Assembly (NCBI GenBank): GCA_038728585.1
Contig: JAVYTR010000006.1
Coordinates: 42,733-106,732 of the forward strand
DNA from: Conexivisphaerales archaeon
Lineage (GTDB): Archaea; Thermoproteota; Nitrososphaeria; Conexivisphaerales; DTJL01
Length of the DNA stretch: 64,000 nucleotides
Reading direction: 5' to 3'
Part shown: in pieces, positions 45,402 through 53,875 of the stretch
How the letters are laid out: each line of letters opens with the position of its first letter
How positions within the stretch are numbered: position 1 is the stretch's first letter
Notes under the pieces: generated by a model
Seen by the model: only the letters and a program-made list of their open reading frames with translations
What the model was told of the DNA's origin: nothing
Database searches by the model: none
Translations under genes and position numbers: made by a program

Positions 45402-46595
45402 TTGAAAGCTAAATTATTCGTCTGCGAAGCCGGCCTGGCTCTCTTTGATGATTCTGGCAATGCAATAGCAAGCGCCAGGTTTCAGGAAGATATGTATGGT
45501 AAGTACAACAGGCTGATGCAGGGACAGGACGTTCAGGAATTATCTCTAATAGTCGAGCAGGCGAAGGGTAGCGGAATCTCAGAGCTGATAAACCCTTACC
45601 CAGAGATACAGAAACTGCTTGAGCAGGCTGGAGTTGCTACGGTTCTGGCTGAGAATGAAAGGGAGAGACAGCAGCAGGAAAAGGAGGAGCTGATGATCCG
45701 TGCAGGGCTTGTTTACAGCAGAGAGGAAGTCCTTGACATAGTTAGAGAGTTCTCGATCAGGAAGAGCGAAGAGAGGATAAGGGAGAAGTCTGCAAGGTTG
45801 GACCTGCAGGTAATTCAGTCAATAGCAGCTGTGGACGAGCTTGACAAAGTAGTCAATCTTATGTTTGCTAGGGTGAGAGAGTGGTTTGGTCTTCATTTTC
45901 CCGAGCTCGAATCGGTTGTGGAGGACCCTCTTGCGTACTGCAGGCTTGTCAGTTCAGTTGGCCTGAGGTCAAACTTCACAGAAGCGGTTCTGAAAGAAGT
46001 ACAAGGCCTTTCTGCAGAAAGGGTTTCGAAGATAGCTTCAGCTGCTGAGAGGTCGAACGGTGGAGAATTTACGGACGAAGATATTGCGCCAGTCAAGGAG
46101 CTTGCTGAGCAGACGATCAACCTGGCAAAGACAAGGGATAGACTGATGAAGCACGTGGAGAAGAACATGAAAAAGGTAGCCCCCAACGTTTCTGCGATAG
46201 CTGGAGCAGCCATCGGTGCCAGATTGATGGCAAAGGCGGGAGGAATGGATAGACTGGCTAGGTTACCCTCAAGCACCATACAGGTGCTTGGAGCGGAAAA
46301 GGCGCTTTTCAGAGCTTTGAAGAGTGGAGGAAGGCCTCCAAAGCACGGTATACTCTTCCAGCATAACCTCATACACTCAGCATCCCCTTGGCAGAGAGGT
46401 AAGGTCGCAAGGGTACTAGCTAGTAAGATAGCTTTGGCAGCCAGGCTTGATTATTTCAGGGGAGAGATTGATGAAAACCTTGCAAAACAGGTGCTGCAGA
46501 AGGTTGAGGAGATAAAGAGGAAGTACCCGAAGCCAAGAGAAAAAGAGCAGAGCGGAAGGGAAAGGGAAAGGGAAAGATGGAAGAGGAGACGCTAG
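45402..46595 (+). CDS. Nop5 (Nop56/58-related C/D RNP scaffold)
   Basis: A 397-residue protein that joins fibrillarin, L7Ae and guide RNA in the archaeal C/D box methylation RNP. The N-terminal domain (1-110) binds fibrillarin; a coiled coil follows (about 115-250); the Nop domain (about 250-375) contains GAAIGARLMAKAGG, LARLPSSTIQVLGAEKALFRALK and the HGILF motif that contacts the k-turn. A basic charged tail ends the protein (RERERERWKRRR). The TTG start gives a typical beginning (MKAKLFVCEAGLALFD). Confidence 0.95.
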   Translation: MKAKLFVCEAGLALFDDSGNAIASARFQEDMYGKYNRLMQGQDVQELSLIVEQAKGSGISELINPYPEIQKLLEQAGVATVLAENERERQQQEKEELMIRAGLVYSREEVLDIVREFSIRKSEERIREKSARLDLQVIQSIAAVDELDKVVNLMFARVREWFGLHFPELESVVEDPLAYCRLVSSVGLRSNFTEAVLKEVQGLSAERVSKIASAAERSNGGEFTDEDIAPVKELAEQTINLAKTRDRLMKHVEKNMKKVAPNVSAIAGAAIGARLMAKAGGMDRLARLPSSTIQVLGAEKALFRALKSGGRPPKHGILFQHNLIHSASPWQRGKVARVLASKIALAARLDYFRGEIDENLAKQVLQKVEEIKRKYPKPREKEQSGRERERERWKRRR

Positions 46596-46625
46596 TCATC
46601 TTTCATTAGCCTTTCGCTTTGCTAT

Positions 46626-47336
46626 GTGGGTATGCGGAGTCTGGACAAAATGGAAGTTATCGAAGTAGTTGACGGAATATACAGAGTCAGAGTGGAGGAT
46701 TCCACAAGAGAATACCTGGCAACGTTGAACCTTGCTCCAGGTATAAGTGTGTATGGCGAGAGACTTCTTCAGTATAAAGGAAAGGAGTTCAGGCTTTGGG
46801 ACCCATTCAGGAGCAAGCTGGCTGCTGCAATCCTCAAAGGTTTGAAAGACATCGCAATAGCTAGAGGTTCCCGGATTCTTTACCTAGGAGCGTCGACTGG
46901 AACTACTGTAAGCCACGTTTCAGATATAGTTGGCAAGGAAGGAATCGTCTTTGCAGTTGAGGTCTCACAAAGGGTTGCGAGAGAGTTGATGGAGCATGTA
47001 GCCAGGTATAGAAAAAATGTTATACCTATAGTTGAAGACGCAAGAAGACCTGAGAGATATTCTGTTGTGTATGGCAGGATAGATGTGGTTTACTGCGACA
47101 TAGCTCAGCCGGACCAGACAGAAATAGCAGTGCTGAATGCAGACAGGTATCTGAGAAATAACGGCAGACTGCTTCTGGTAGTGAAGGCAAGAAGCATAGA
47201 TGTTCTGAGCGACCCGAGGGCTGTGATAAGGAGAGAGGCAGAAAAGGTTTCTGCTAGGGGATATGAAGTCAGACAGGTCATGGAGCTGGACCCCTACGAC
47301 AAGGACCATGGTATCGTCCTAGCAGCGAAGAAATAG
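46626..47336 (+). CDS. flpA: Fibrillarin-like rRNA/tRNA 2'-O-methyltransferase
   Basis: A 236-residue SAM-dependent methyltransferase of the C/D RNP. The N-terminal domain (about 10-65) binds Nop5; the Rossmann domain has the SAM loop LYLGASTGTTVSHVSD, acidic residues in FAVEVS, and catalytic/signature residues in the VEDARRP and DVVYCDIAQPDQ parts. The GTG at 46626 or ATG at 46632 could start it. It follows nop5 by 30 bases. The stop is 4 bases from the convergent radA stop. Confidence 0.95.
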   Translation: MGMRSLDKMEVIEVVDGIYRVRVEDSTREYLATLNLAPGISVYGERLLQYKGKEFRLWDPFRSKLAAAILKGLKDIAIARGSRILYLGASTGTTVSHVSDIVGKEGIVFAVEVSQRVARELMEHVARYRKNVIPIVEDARRPERYSVVYGRIDVVYCDIAQPDQTEIAVLNADRYLRNNGRLLLVVKARSIDVLSDPRAVIRREAEKVSARGYEVRQVMELDPYDKDHGIVLAAKK

Positions 47337-47340
47337 CTGT

Positions 47341-49113
47341 CTAGCTTCTTCTCTTTGGACTCTCTTCGTTCGGGTCATCTATACCTTTGTTGTTTATGAT
47401 AAAGACAGCTTCTCTTTCCGGGTGGTATGGACTATCAACCATTCTGGCTATTCTGCTCTTTGCAGCCTTCCTGAGATAGATCCTGTAGGTGCTTGTGTGA
47501 GCTACGACATGGCCACCAGTAGCCCTTGTCGGGTCTCCGAAGAAGAAGTCAGGCGATGCCTGCACCTGGTTTGTGACCACAACAGCTACTGAATATATTT
47601 CTGCTATCCTGAGTATAGTATGCATGAACCTGTTCAACCTCTGCTGCCTCTCCGCAAGAGTTCCCCTGCCCAGAAACTCTGCCCTGTAGTGAGCAACTGC
47701 AGAATCAACCACTACAAGCTTTGTCTTGAACTTTTCAAACTGTCTTCCCAGCTCCTTAACTATGAGCTCCTGATGCGCGCTGTTGTATGCCTTTGCAACT
47801 ATTATGCTATCAAGTACCTTAGCAGGGTCGAGCCCTCTTGATTCAGCTATTTCGGCAATTCTCTCAGGCCTGAAAGTTCCTTCGGTGTCGATGTAGACAG
47901 CCCCTGCTTCAAGACCACCCTTATCCCTGGGAAGCTGGACTGTCACGGACAGAGTGTGGCAGACCTGTGAATTGTGCATCAGAGTGGGAAGGTTTCCGCC
48001 TATGTACGCATGTCCATCTGGAACGGAGATGTCATAGACAAAGCCTTCATAGTCCTTCTCTTCAACCCCTTCAACCATATCCCAGTCGTAGACGGAAGCA
48101 GCATCAGAAGTCTGATTGAAGAGGGGAAGATAGGGATGGATTGAATCTGTCATGGTTAAAGAATATAGTCCATTTCTGCTTTGTGAAATATAGCCTTCGT
48201 GACTTGGACTGTGAATATGAACATCTTTGAGATTCACATCGTTATTGTAGTCAAAGCGTCTGAATTCCGAAAGGAAACAGTCAGGGGTTGAATGAAAGTT
48301 GAGTTGACCTTTGGTGTAGCCCTTCATGGCTTCATGCTGAAACCTTGGAGCAAGAAAAGAAGCAACGTCTAGGAGCCTTTCGTACGAATCCTTCGGCACA
48401 GCGATAAAGTCGCCTCTCCTCAGTTCTGAGGCCCTTCTCCATTCTGTACCGCGAGAAGTAAAGACGGGAAACCTGTGCCAGTAGGCGGCATCTATCCTTC
48501 TTCCAGCTGAAGTTCTTATTCTGAAGACTCTCTCTGCCTTCTCTTTGTAAAGGAAATCTGCCCTCTTCGGCATCATATCCTTACCGAGTACCCAGAGTGA
48601 ACGGACAGGGACCACAAAACCGTCTGCATGCCTCTGCTCGCCCGCCAGCTCTCTGAACCTTGCATAGATAGATTGTATCTCGTCCAGCCCTAAAGTTGCT
48701 AATCCATCTTTCTCGAAAAGATAAGGAATTCGTGTATCACCGGAAACACATTTACCAGAACCGAACTCGCCGTAAAATTCGGTCACCGCTGCTACTTCAA
48801 CTCCACCCCCCAGAAGGTCATCCAGCGCCTTTGAGCCCGTGGTTATTCTCTCAATATTCTGCCTCCTCTGGTAGAGCTCCTTTGCAGAGACAAAATCCTT
48901 TGCGAGAATTCCGAGCTCGCTCAGCTTGTTTCTAGCTCTGTTTATCATTTCGCTGGCCTTTGCTGTGTCGCCGTTAAGCGCATCAGCTACTTCACCCACT
49001 CCCCTTGCTGCCAGATCCATGAGATTGTAGATTCCAGCATCGTTCAGCTTCTGCTTAGTGACTGGACCTATTCCCTCTATGGAGTCCAGCTCAAGCTCCT
49101 CTTCACTAGCCAA
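47341..49113 (-). CDS. radA: RadA recombinase with an in-frame intein
   Basis: The archaeal Rad51/RecA-type strand-exchange protein. An N-terminal HhH domain (about 8-65) precedes the ATPase. The Walker A motif GEFGSGK ends at residue 121, where a 260-residue intein (122-381) is inserted; the extein resumes with SQVCHTLSV. Removing the intein leaves a 330-residue protein with Walker B LVVVDS, the L1/L2 loops (RATGGHVVAHTSTYR) and the normal C-terminus, the usual RadA length. Splicing is required for function, since the insertion splits the ATP-binding loop. Confidence 0.95.
   Translation of the reverse strand: MASEEELELDSIEGIGPVTKQKLNDAGIYNLMDLAARGVGEVADALNGDTAKASEMINRARNKLSELGILAKDFVSAKELYQRRQNIERITTGSKALDDLLGGGVEVAAVTEFYGEFGSGKCVSGDTRIPYLFEKDGLATLGLDEIQSIYARFRELAGEQRHADGFVVPVRSLWVLGKDMMPKRADFLYKEKAERVFRIRTSAGRRIDAAYWHRFPVFTSRGTEWRRASELRRGDFIAVPKDSYERLLDVASFLAPRFQHEAMKGYTKGQLNFHSTPDCFLSEFRRFDYNNDVNLKDVHIHSPSHEGYISQSRNGLYSLTMTDSIHPYLPLFNQTSDAASVYDWDMVEGVEEKDYEGFVYDISVPDGHAYIGGNLPTLMHNSQVCHTLSVTVQLPRDKGGLEAGAVYIDTEGTFRPERIAEIAESRGLDPAKVLDSIIVAKAYNSAHQELIVKELGRQFEKFKTKLVVVDSAVAHYRAEFLGRGTLAERQQRLNRFMHTILRIAEIYSVAVVVTNQVQASPDFFFGDPTRATGGHVVAHTSTYRIYLRKAAKSRIARMVDSPYHPEREAVFIINNKGIDDPNEESPKRRS
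47971..48750 (-). mobile_element. RadA intein (mini-intein-like, no clear homing endonuclease)
   Basis: A 260-residue intein. It starts with Cys (CVSGDTRI, block A), has a block B-like segment ending AAYWHRFPV with the conserved His, a block F-like YDISVPDGHAYIGGN, and ends MHN before the Ser+1 of the extein (block G). No LAGLIDADG motif is evident in the middle, although the length exceeds a minimal splicing domain (about 130-170), so the central ~100 residues may be a decayed endonuclease. The insertion site after GEFGSGK matches, from memory, that of other archaeal RadA inteins. Confidence 0.92.
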
Positions 49114-49148
49114 ATTCCTAATCGTTATAGCTTACTTCTTCTCCTATT

Positions 49149-50477
49149 TTAAGGGTATAGTCGATTTGGAGTTCTTGGGAACAGGGTAGTGGACCTTATG
49201 TGCTTCAAGCCCAGCAGCCACCTGAGCAGCCTTTCTACCCCCATACCGAACCCGCTATGAGGAGGCAAGCCATACCTTCTGAGCTCGAGATACCATTTCA
49301 TGCTTTCAGGGTTAAGCTGGTGCTCTTCTATTCTCTTCAGCAGTGTTTCATAATCGTGAATTCTCTGCCCTCCAGTAGCTATCTCTCCGTAACCTTCAGG
49401 CGCAAGCAGGTCAGCGCTCAGAGAGACCTTTGGCCTCTGGGGGTCTTCCATGTGGTAGAAGCTTCTGGCTGATAGAGGATAGCCTTTTACAAATACAGGC
49501 TTTTCGAAGGCCTTGCTGACAAGTCTCTCAGCTTCTGTGCCTAGGTCCTCACCCCAATCAACCCTTACCCCTCCCTTCTCAGCTATGGCCAGTGCTTCAT
49601 CATAGTCTATCTTTGGAAAAGGAGGTTCTACAGGCTTCACCCTCTTTCCAAGAGCTTCCAGCTCCTTCTGACAGTTGCCTGCTATGTGACTGGTTATATT
49701 GTAGACCAGCTCCTCTTCAACTTTCATCAGCTGGTCGAGCCCCTTGAAGGCTAGCTCGGACTCTATCATCCAGAATTCAGTAAGATGCCTAGCCGTCTTT
49801 GATTTCTCAGCCCTGAACGCTGGCTGCAGGACGAAGACCTTGTCGAAGCTGCAGATCGCAGCCTCTTCGTACAGCTGTGCGCTCTGGCTGAGATATGCCG
49901 TCTGGTCGAAATACTTGACAGGGAAGAGAGTAGCGCCTCCCTCGACAGCGGCGCCTACCAGAATGGGGGTCTGGATGTAGACATAGCCCCTTGAGTAAAA
50001 GTAATCGAACGTAGCTTTAACAAGCTCTGACCTTATCCTTATTACTGCACTAGACTTGGGTCCCCTTATCGAAAGATGTCTCAGGTCGAACATTGCGCTC
50101 CTTGATTTCAGCACACTTTTTCGAAGCGGCCATGGCATAGAGGGAGCTATCAGCTTGAAACCTGTCATAGCTACTTCCTTGCCTCCCGGAGCCCTCTGGT
50201 CCTTCTTCACCACCCCTTCTACGTAAACTGCTGACTCGGTTTCAACAGACAATGCCTCCTTCCATACCGTATCATCTATGCTCCCCTTCCTCGCTGATAC
50301 CTGAATGTACCCGCTTCCGTCTCTGATCCTCATGAAGAGCATTCCACCTATCTGATTCTTGACAGAGACCCAGCCAAGAAGGCTTACTCTGCTCCCAGGG
50401 TCAAGGTGAAAGACCTCTGAAGCGTAGTGGGACCTTTCTGTGTTGCTACTCATCGTTATTCTCTCCGAACAGGGCAT
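49149..50477 (-). CDS. asnS: Asparaginyl-tRNA synthetase
   Basis: A class IIb synthetase with an N-terminal OB anticodon-binding domain (about 25-125) and catalytic domain. Motif 2 reads FRAEKSKTARHLTEFWMIESE, characteristic of AsnRS rather than AspRS. Motif 3 is GFGMGVERLLRWLLG. Length from GTG/ATG choices is 434-442 residues; the ATG at residue 9 (MSSNTERSHY, 50453) is an alternative start. The presence of AsnRS implies direct charging of tRNA-Asn. Confidence 0.92.
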   Translation of the reverse strand: MPCSERITMSSNTERSHYASEVFHLDPGSRVSLLGWVSVKNQIGGMLFMRIRDGSGYIQVSARKGSIDDTVWKEALSVETESAVYVEGVVKKDQRAPGGKEVAMTGFKLIAPSMPWPLRKSVLKSRSAMFDLRHLSIRGPKSSAVIRIRSELVKATFDYFYSRGYVYIQTPILVGAAVEGGATLFPVKYFDQTAYLSQSAQLYEEAAICSFDKVFVLQPAFRAEKSKTARHLTEFWMIESELAFKGLDQLMKVEEELVYNITSHIAGNCQKELEALGKRVKPVEPPFPKIDYDEALAIAEKGGVRVDWGEDLGTEAERLVSKAFEKPVFVKGYPLSARSFYHMEDPQRPKVSLSADLLAPEGYGEIATGGQRIHDYETLLKRIEEHQLNPESMKWYLELRRYGLPPHSGFGMGVERLLRWLLGLKHIRSTTLFPRTPNRLYP

Positions 50478-50527
50478 AGGTTAATGAAGTTCTGTTCTTA
50501 AAGGCTTCATGCAGGAGAATGTGAGCG

Positions 50528-51607
50528 ATGAAAAGAGCTGAAAATCCTATGGTTGCAATCTTGCCAAGTTATCCTGCTGAGGCTCTTTCCTACTTTGAGG
50601 AGTTATTCATGAGTAAGCTTCCAAAAAGCGTAAATTCGATCAGAAGATGGGGAGGCTGCCTGCTTTTTGACACTACTTCTCCCGTGGAGTTTGCACAGTC
50701 ATGCATTAGACTCTCCGGAATTGAGCTGATTTCTGTAGGCAAAATTGCCAAAGGTTTCAGCAGCATGAGCAGACTGATGAAGGAGGAGGCTAGGAACCTG
50801 ATTCCGCATGGTAAGAGATACAGGGTGAGAGTAATCAGGCATTCGAGCAGCGGGTTCGAAGAGGATGAAGATGAATCGATGCATCTCACGGGGATGATAA
50901 TCGACGAAATGAGAAAGGCCGGAAGTCTGCCATCACAGCGAAACGATGGAGCAGTTCTGAACGTGCTATGCCATCAGGAGGAATATCTTTTCGGAAGGCT
51001 TTCGTACGAAGGGGTCGGCGGTCTGCCTGCTGGGATAAACGGAAGGGCTGTCTTGCTAGTCTCAGGAGGTGTTGGAAGCGTTATGGCAGGCATAGAGATA
51101 GCCAGGGCTGGCTTTGTACCACTGCCTTTACTGGTGGTCGATTATGTGGACGAGACAGAATTCAGAAGGGCTATCATAGCTTCATGCCTTCTCAGGGAGC
51201 TGACACTGCATAACGATATGGAGGTCACACTGGTTTTGTTGGGTGAAGCAAAGGATGCAGACCTGAAGACGATGCACAGTAAGATAAGGAGAGAAGGCGA
51301 GTTTCAGGCTTCCAGAATAAAGACTGACTATATCTGCACTGGTATACACATCAGTCCCGAACTGAAAGAGCTTCTGGAAGTCTACAGCAGGAGTAGCCTG
51401 AAGGTTCTGAACCCGGTTATAGGCTGGGATAGAAAAAGGATTCTCTCCAGCCTACCTGAGGAGGTTTCCAGAAGGTACGTGTCAGAGAACTTCGGGAAGA
51501 GAACAAGAATCTCTGCTGCAGGAAGAAAGACAGTAAACGTCAGGTTACAAGACCTGGCTCATTACAACGAAGTACTGGACAGAGCCATAATGGCGTTGAT
51601 GAGCTGA
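50528..51607 (+). CDS. ThiI-like protein (THUMP plus PP-loop), altered ATP motif
   Basis: A 359-residue protein with the ThiI layout: N-terminal ferredoxin-like region and THUMP domain (about 60-165: RYRVRVIRHSSSGF, then EYLFGRLSYEGVGGLPAGINGRAVLL), and a PP-loop ATPase-like domain (about 175-359). ThiI makes 4-thiouridine at tRNA position 8. The PP-loop, normally SGGxDS, reads SGGVGSVMAG, so the key Asp is replaced by Gly. No rhodanese domain or CxxC pair is present. It may use a modified mechanism or have become a tRNA-binding protein without the original activity. Confidence 0.8.
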   Translation: MKRAENPMVAILPSYPAEALSYFEELFMSKLPKSVNSIRRWGGCLLFDTTSPVEFAQSCIRLSGIELISVGKIAKGFSSMSRLMKEEARNLIPHGKRYRVRVIRHSSSGFEEDEDESMHLTGMIIDEMRKAGSLPSQRNDGAVLNVLCHQEEYLFGRLSYEGVGGLPAGINGRAVLLVSGGVGSVMAGIEIARAGFVPLPLLVVDYVDETEFRRAIIASCLLRELTLHNDMEVTLVLLGEAKDADLKTMHSKIRREGEFQASRIKTDYICTGIHISPELKELLEVYSRSSLKVLNPVIGWDRKRILSSLPEEVSRRYVSENFGKRTRISAAGRKTVNVRLQDLAHYNEVLDRAIMALMS

Positions 51608-51614
51608 AGTAAGC

Positions 51615-52766
51615 TTATTGAAGCATCTTCTGAAGCAGGCCCACAGCATTTCTTACACCATCATGCTTCACAGCTATTTCTCTGACCCTTTCGGCAGACT
51701 TCTTCAGCGACGGGTCGTTAATGGCATCGACTATCCCTTCAAAAAGCTTTGAAGAGGAAGTGGATAACTGGTCGAAAGCTCTAGCTATCCCGAGTTCCTG
51801 ACATTTTTTTGCGTTTCCCCATTGCTCTCCATGCATGGGAATCGGGATAAGCACAGAAGGTTTCCCTGAGACTACAAGCTTAGATATTGTCGAATGACCT
51901 GACCTTGTCACTACCAAGTCAGAATCCTGTATCTGCGCATCCGTATCCGGACACCACTCATAGTAAAGCAGTTTACCAATCTTTTCTGGAAGCTGTGAGC
52001 CTTCCGGATTACCTGAGCTGAACACAACATCAACCCTACCTGTATCTGCAAGCATCCTTGCAGCCTTCAACATCAAAGGCTTGATCCATCTCCTTGAAAC
52101 TAAGGGCCCTGTCAGAGAGAAGAAGACCTTCGGCCTGTCTCGCTTAGGATTGCTTTCGATGTAATTTTTAGCTCCGGCGAAGAGCCCGACATAGGTCAGT
52201 CTGTTTTGTGTCAGCCTGAGGGGAGAAAGTGAATACTGGCTTATTGTGTATGGCGGTGGCAGGTCAGGAACTATTATGGCATCTGCCGATATCCAGAAGG
52301 CAGCAAGGCTCTCTCCGTTGACTCTTTCGAGGAACCTCATCATCTTACCAGTCAGTACAGGTAGGTTGATCCTCAGCTGGTTGGTCAGGAGGACTGATGG
52401 TATCCCTAAATATGAAGCTGCTATGATTGAAGAGAGCCTGCTATCGCTGATGACAAGCTGTGGAGATTCCTGTTTCATTATTTCTATTTCCCTGTATATC
52501 TGAAGACCGAAGGTACCGTAGAAAGTCGGGAGGCCCCTTACAGTCTTCTTGAAAGACATCCTGTCTTGGTCTCCCCAGCCCACATCCAGCTGAGGTATTT
52601 CCCTGCAGTCGTAGCCCAGCCTGTTCAGATATGCCCTTCCTTCTCCCCATGATGTGCTGTATATGATACATCTTTCTTTCAGATATGCCAGAAGCTTTGA
52701 GGTTCTGGCGGCATGGCCTAGCCCAGACCCGTAGACTGAGACATGTATCTTGGGGTTATGTTGCAA
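51615..52766 (-). CDS. MurG-like glycosyltransferase (MJ1255-type)
   Basis: A 383-residue GT-B fold glycosyltransferase. The N-terminal glycine motif is SVYGSGLGHAAR; the C-terminal nucleotide-sugar-binding part contains TRSGHSTISKLVVSGKPSVLIPIP followed by EQWGNA, as in MurG and GT28/GT1 enzymes. It belongs to the archaeal MJ1255-like family of unknown specificity, probably glycosylating lipids or surface polymers. It overlaps the AMMECR1 gene by 11 bases and is last in a four-gene overlapping operon. Confidence 0.82.
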   Translation of the reverse strand: MQHNPKIHVSVYGSGLGHAARTSKLLAYLKERCIIYSTSWGEGRAYLNRLGYDCREIPQLDVGWGDQDRMSFKKTVRGLPTFYGTFGLQIYREIEIMKQESPQLVISDSRLSSIIAASYLGIPSVLLTNQLRINLPVLTGKMMRFLERVNGESLAAFWISADAIIVPDLPPPYTISQYSLSPLRLTQNRLTYVGLFAGAKNYIESNPKRDRPKVFFSLTGPLVSRRWIKPLMLKAARMLADTGRVDVVFSSGNPEGSQLPEKIGKLLYYEWCPDTDAQIQDSDLVVTRSGHSTISKLVVSGKPSVLIPIPMHGEQWGNAKKCQELGIARAFDQLSTSSSKLFEGIVDAINDPSLKKSAERVREIAVKHDGVRNAVGLLQKMLQ

Positions 52767-53391
52767 GAAACCTCTGCCTTACTTCACCCCCCGGAGCCTC
52801 CTCATAAAATATGATTGCCTGAAAACTGTAGATCCTGACCTTGTCTATCAGCCAGTAGTCAGGATGTGCCCCCGCCTTCATACATGCATATGACAGATAG
52901 GTCTCTATATCCCACCCTTCTTCAACGGGCACCTGCGGGAGGAGCAGGCCTGCGCCGTAGCTCCACTCGACTATGAGGCCATCCCTGCCTATCACTATCT
53001 TATTCTTGTATTCGAGCGGATTCTTCACTTCAACAACATGAGGAGGAGTGAGTACGCTAACTTCAAACGTCGAAGACTTCAGCTCCTGTGTTGACATAGG
53101 GTCGAACCTCGGGTCTCGAGTGGCTGAATCTATCGCTGAATCTATCAGCGCTTCGATCAGAGGCTGATTCGGTTCAGGCCTGCCTATGCAACCCCTTAAT
53201 TCATCCTTGGGGTATGATTTGATCGTAACAAAGACACCCATCTTATTTTTTGCTATGGCTGGTGTATCATCAGGTATCGGTATCTTCTTCCCCTCCGCTA
53301 CGAAGGTCTCTGCAGCCCTCCTTGCGGTCTTGACCAGCCATTTCCCATCATCAAGTGTGATTACGATCCCGTTTCTTTCAGACATTTGCAT
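52756..53391 (-). CDS. AMMECR1-domain protein
   Basis: A 211-residue AMMECR1 family protein, universally present in archaea and eukaryotes but without a proven biochemical role. The signature LRGCIGRPEPNQPL is followed by the conserved DPRFDPM, FEVSVLTPP, GLIVEWSYGAGLLLPQVPVEEGW and DYW segments. Length is normal. It overlaps genes on both sides (14 bases with the Mut7-C gene, 11 with the glycosyltransferase). Confidence 0.93.
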   Translation of the reverse strand: MQMSERNGIVITLDDGKWLVKTARRAAETFVAEGKKIPIPDDTPAIAKNKMGVFVTIKSYPKDELRGCIGRPEPNQPLIEALIDSAIDSATRDPRFDPMSTQELKSSTFEVSVLTPPHVVEVKNPLEYKNKIVIGRDGLIVEWSYGAGLLLPQVPVEEGWDIETYLSYACMKAGAHPDYWLIDKVRIYSFQAIIFYEEAPGGEVRQRFLAT

Positions 53392-53875
53392 TCATCCCCA
53401 TCATGCTGCTGAGCTGCAAGTTCATATTTGAAAGCCTCTTCCAGTGTCCTCCCTCCCAGTAAACCTTTCCGCATGAAGAGCAGGAGAAGAATCTATCGTA
53501 TCTTGCCAATATGGCTGGAGGAACCTTTCCAGCCAGCTTATCCTTTTCTGCCTGCAAAATCTCCCCGTTGCATACTGGGCAACGGCTATTCTCTGGCTTC
53601 AGGACTGGATTGTGTTTTATGTAAGTGAAGACCTCGCTCAGTCTTTCTACATCGTTCTTTCCCAGTATTTCAACAGCCTCGATCCCCTTTGCCCTTGCAG
53701 AGGAGATCAAAGCTCTGTCGGAGCTTACCAGCACTCTCTCCTCGTTCTTGGCTATGACCATAAGGTCATAGTCGTCCTTATCATCAAAATAAAGCGTATC
53801 AAAGCCATATAGCCTGAGCTTCCTAGCCAAGCTTCCCAGCATGCCATCTACCAGCAGGCTAGGGGGTCTCTTCAT
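53378..53875 (-). CDS. Mut7-C RNase domain protein with zinc ribbon
   Basis: A PIN-like Mut7-C protein predicted to be an RNase. The first strand LLVDGMLGSLARKLRLYGFDT carries the conserved Asp; further acidic residues are in YFDDKDDYDL and SSDRAL. A C-terminal zinc ribbon has CPVCNG and CSSCGK (about 117-160). The open frame begins at 53926, but the ATG at 53873-53875 (MKRPPSLLVDG) fits the family start and leaves a short overlap with the CBS gene. Part of the overlapping operon. Confidence 0.88.
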   Translation of the reverse strand: MKRPPSLLVDGMLGSLARKLRLYGFDTLYFDDKDDYDLMVIAKNEERVLVSSDRALISSARAKGIEAVEILGKNDVERLSEVFTYIKHNPVLKPENSRCPVCNGEILQAEKDKLAGKVPPAILARYDRFFSCSSCGKVYWEGGHWKRLSNMNLQLSSMMGMNANV

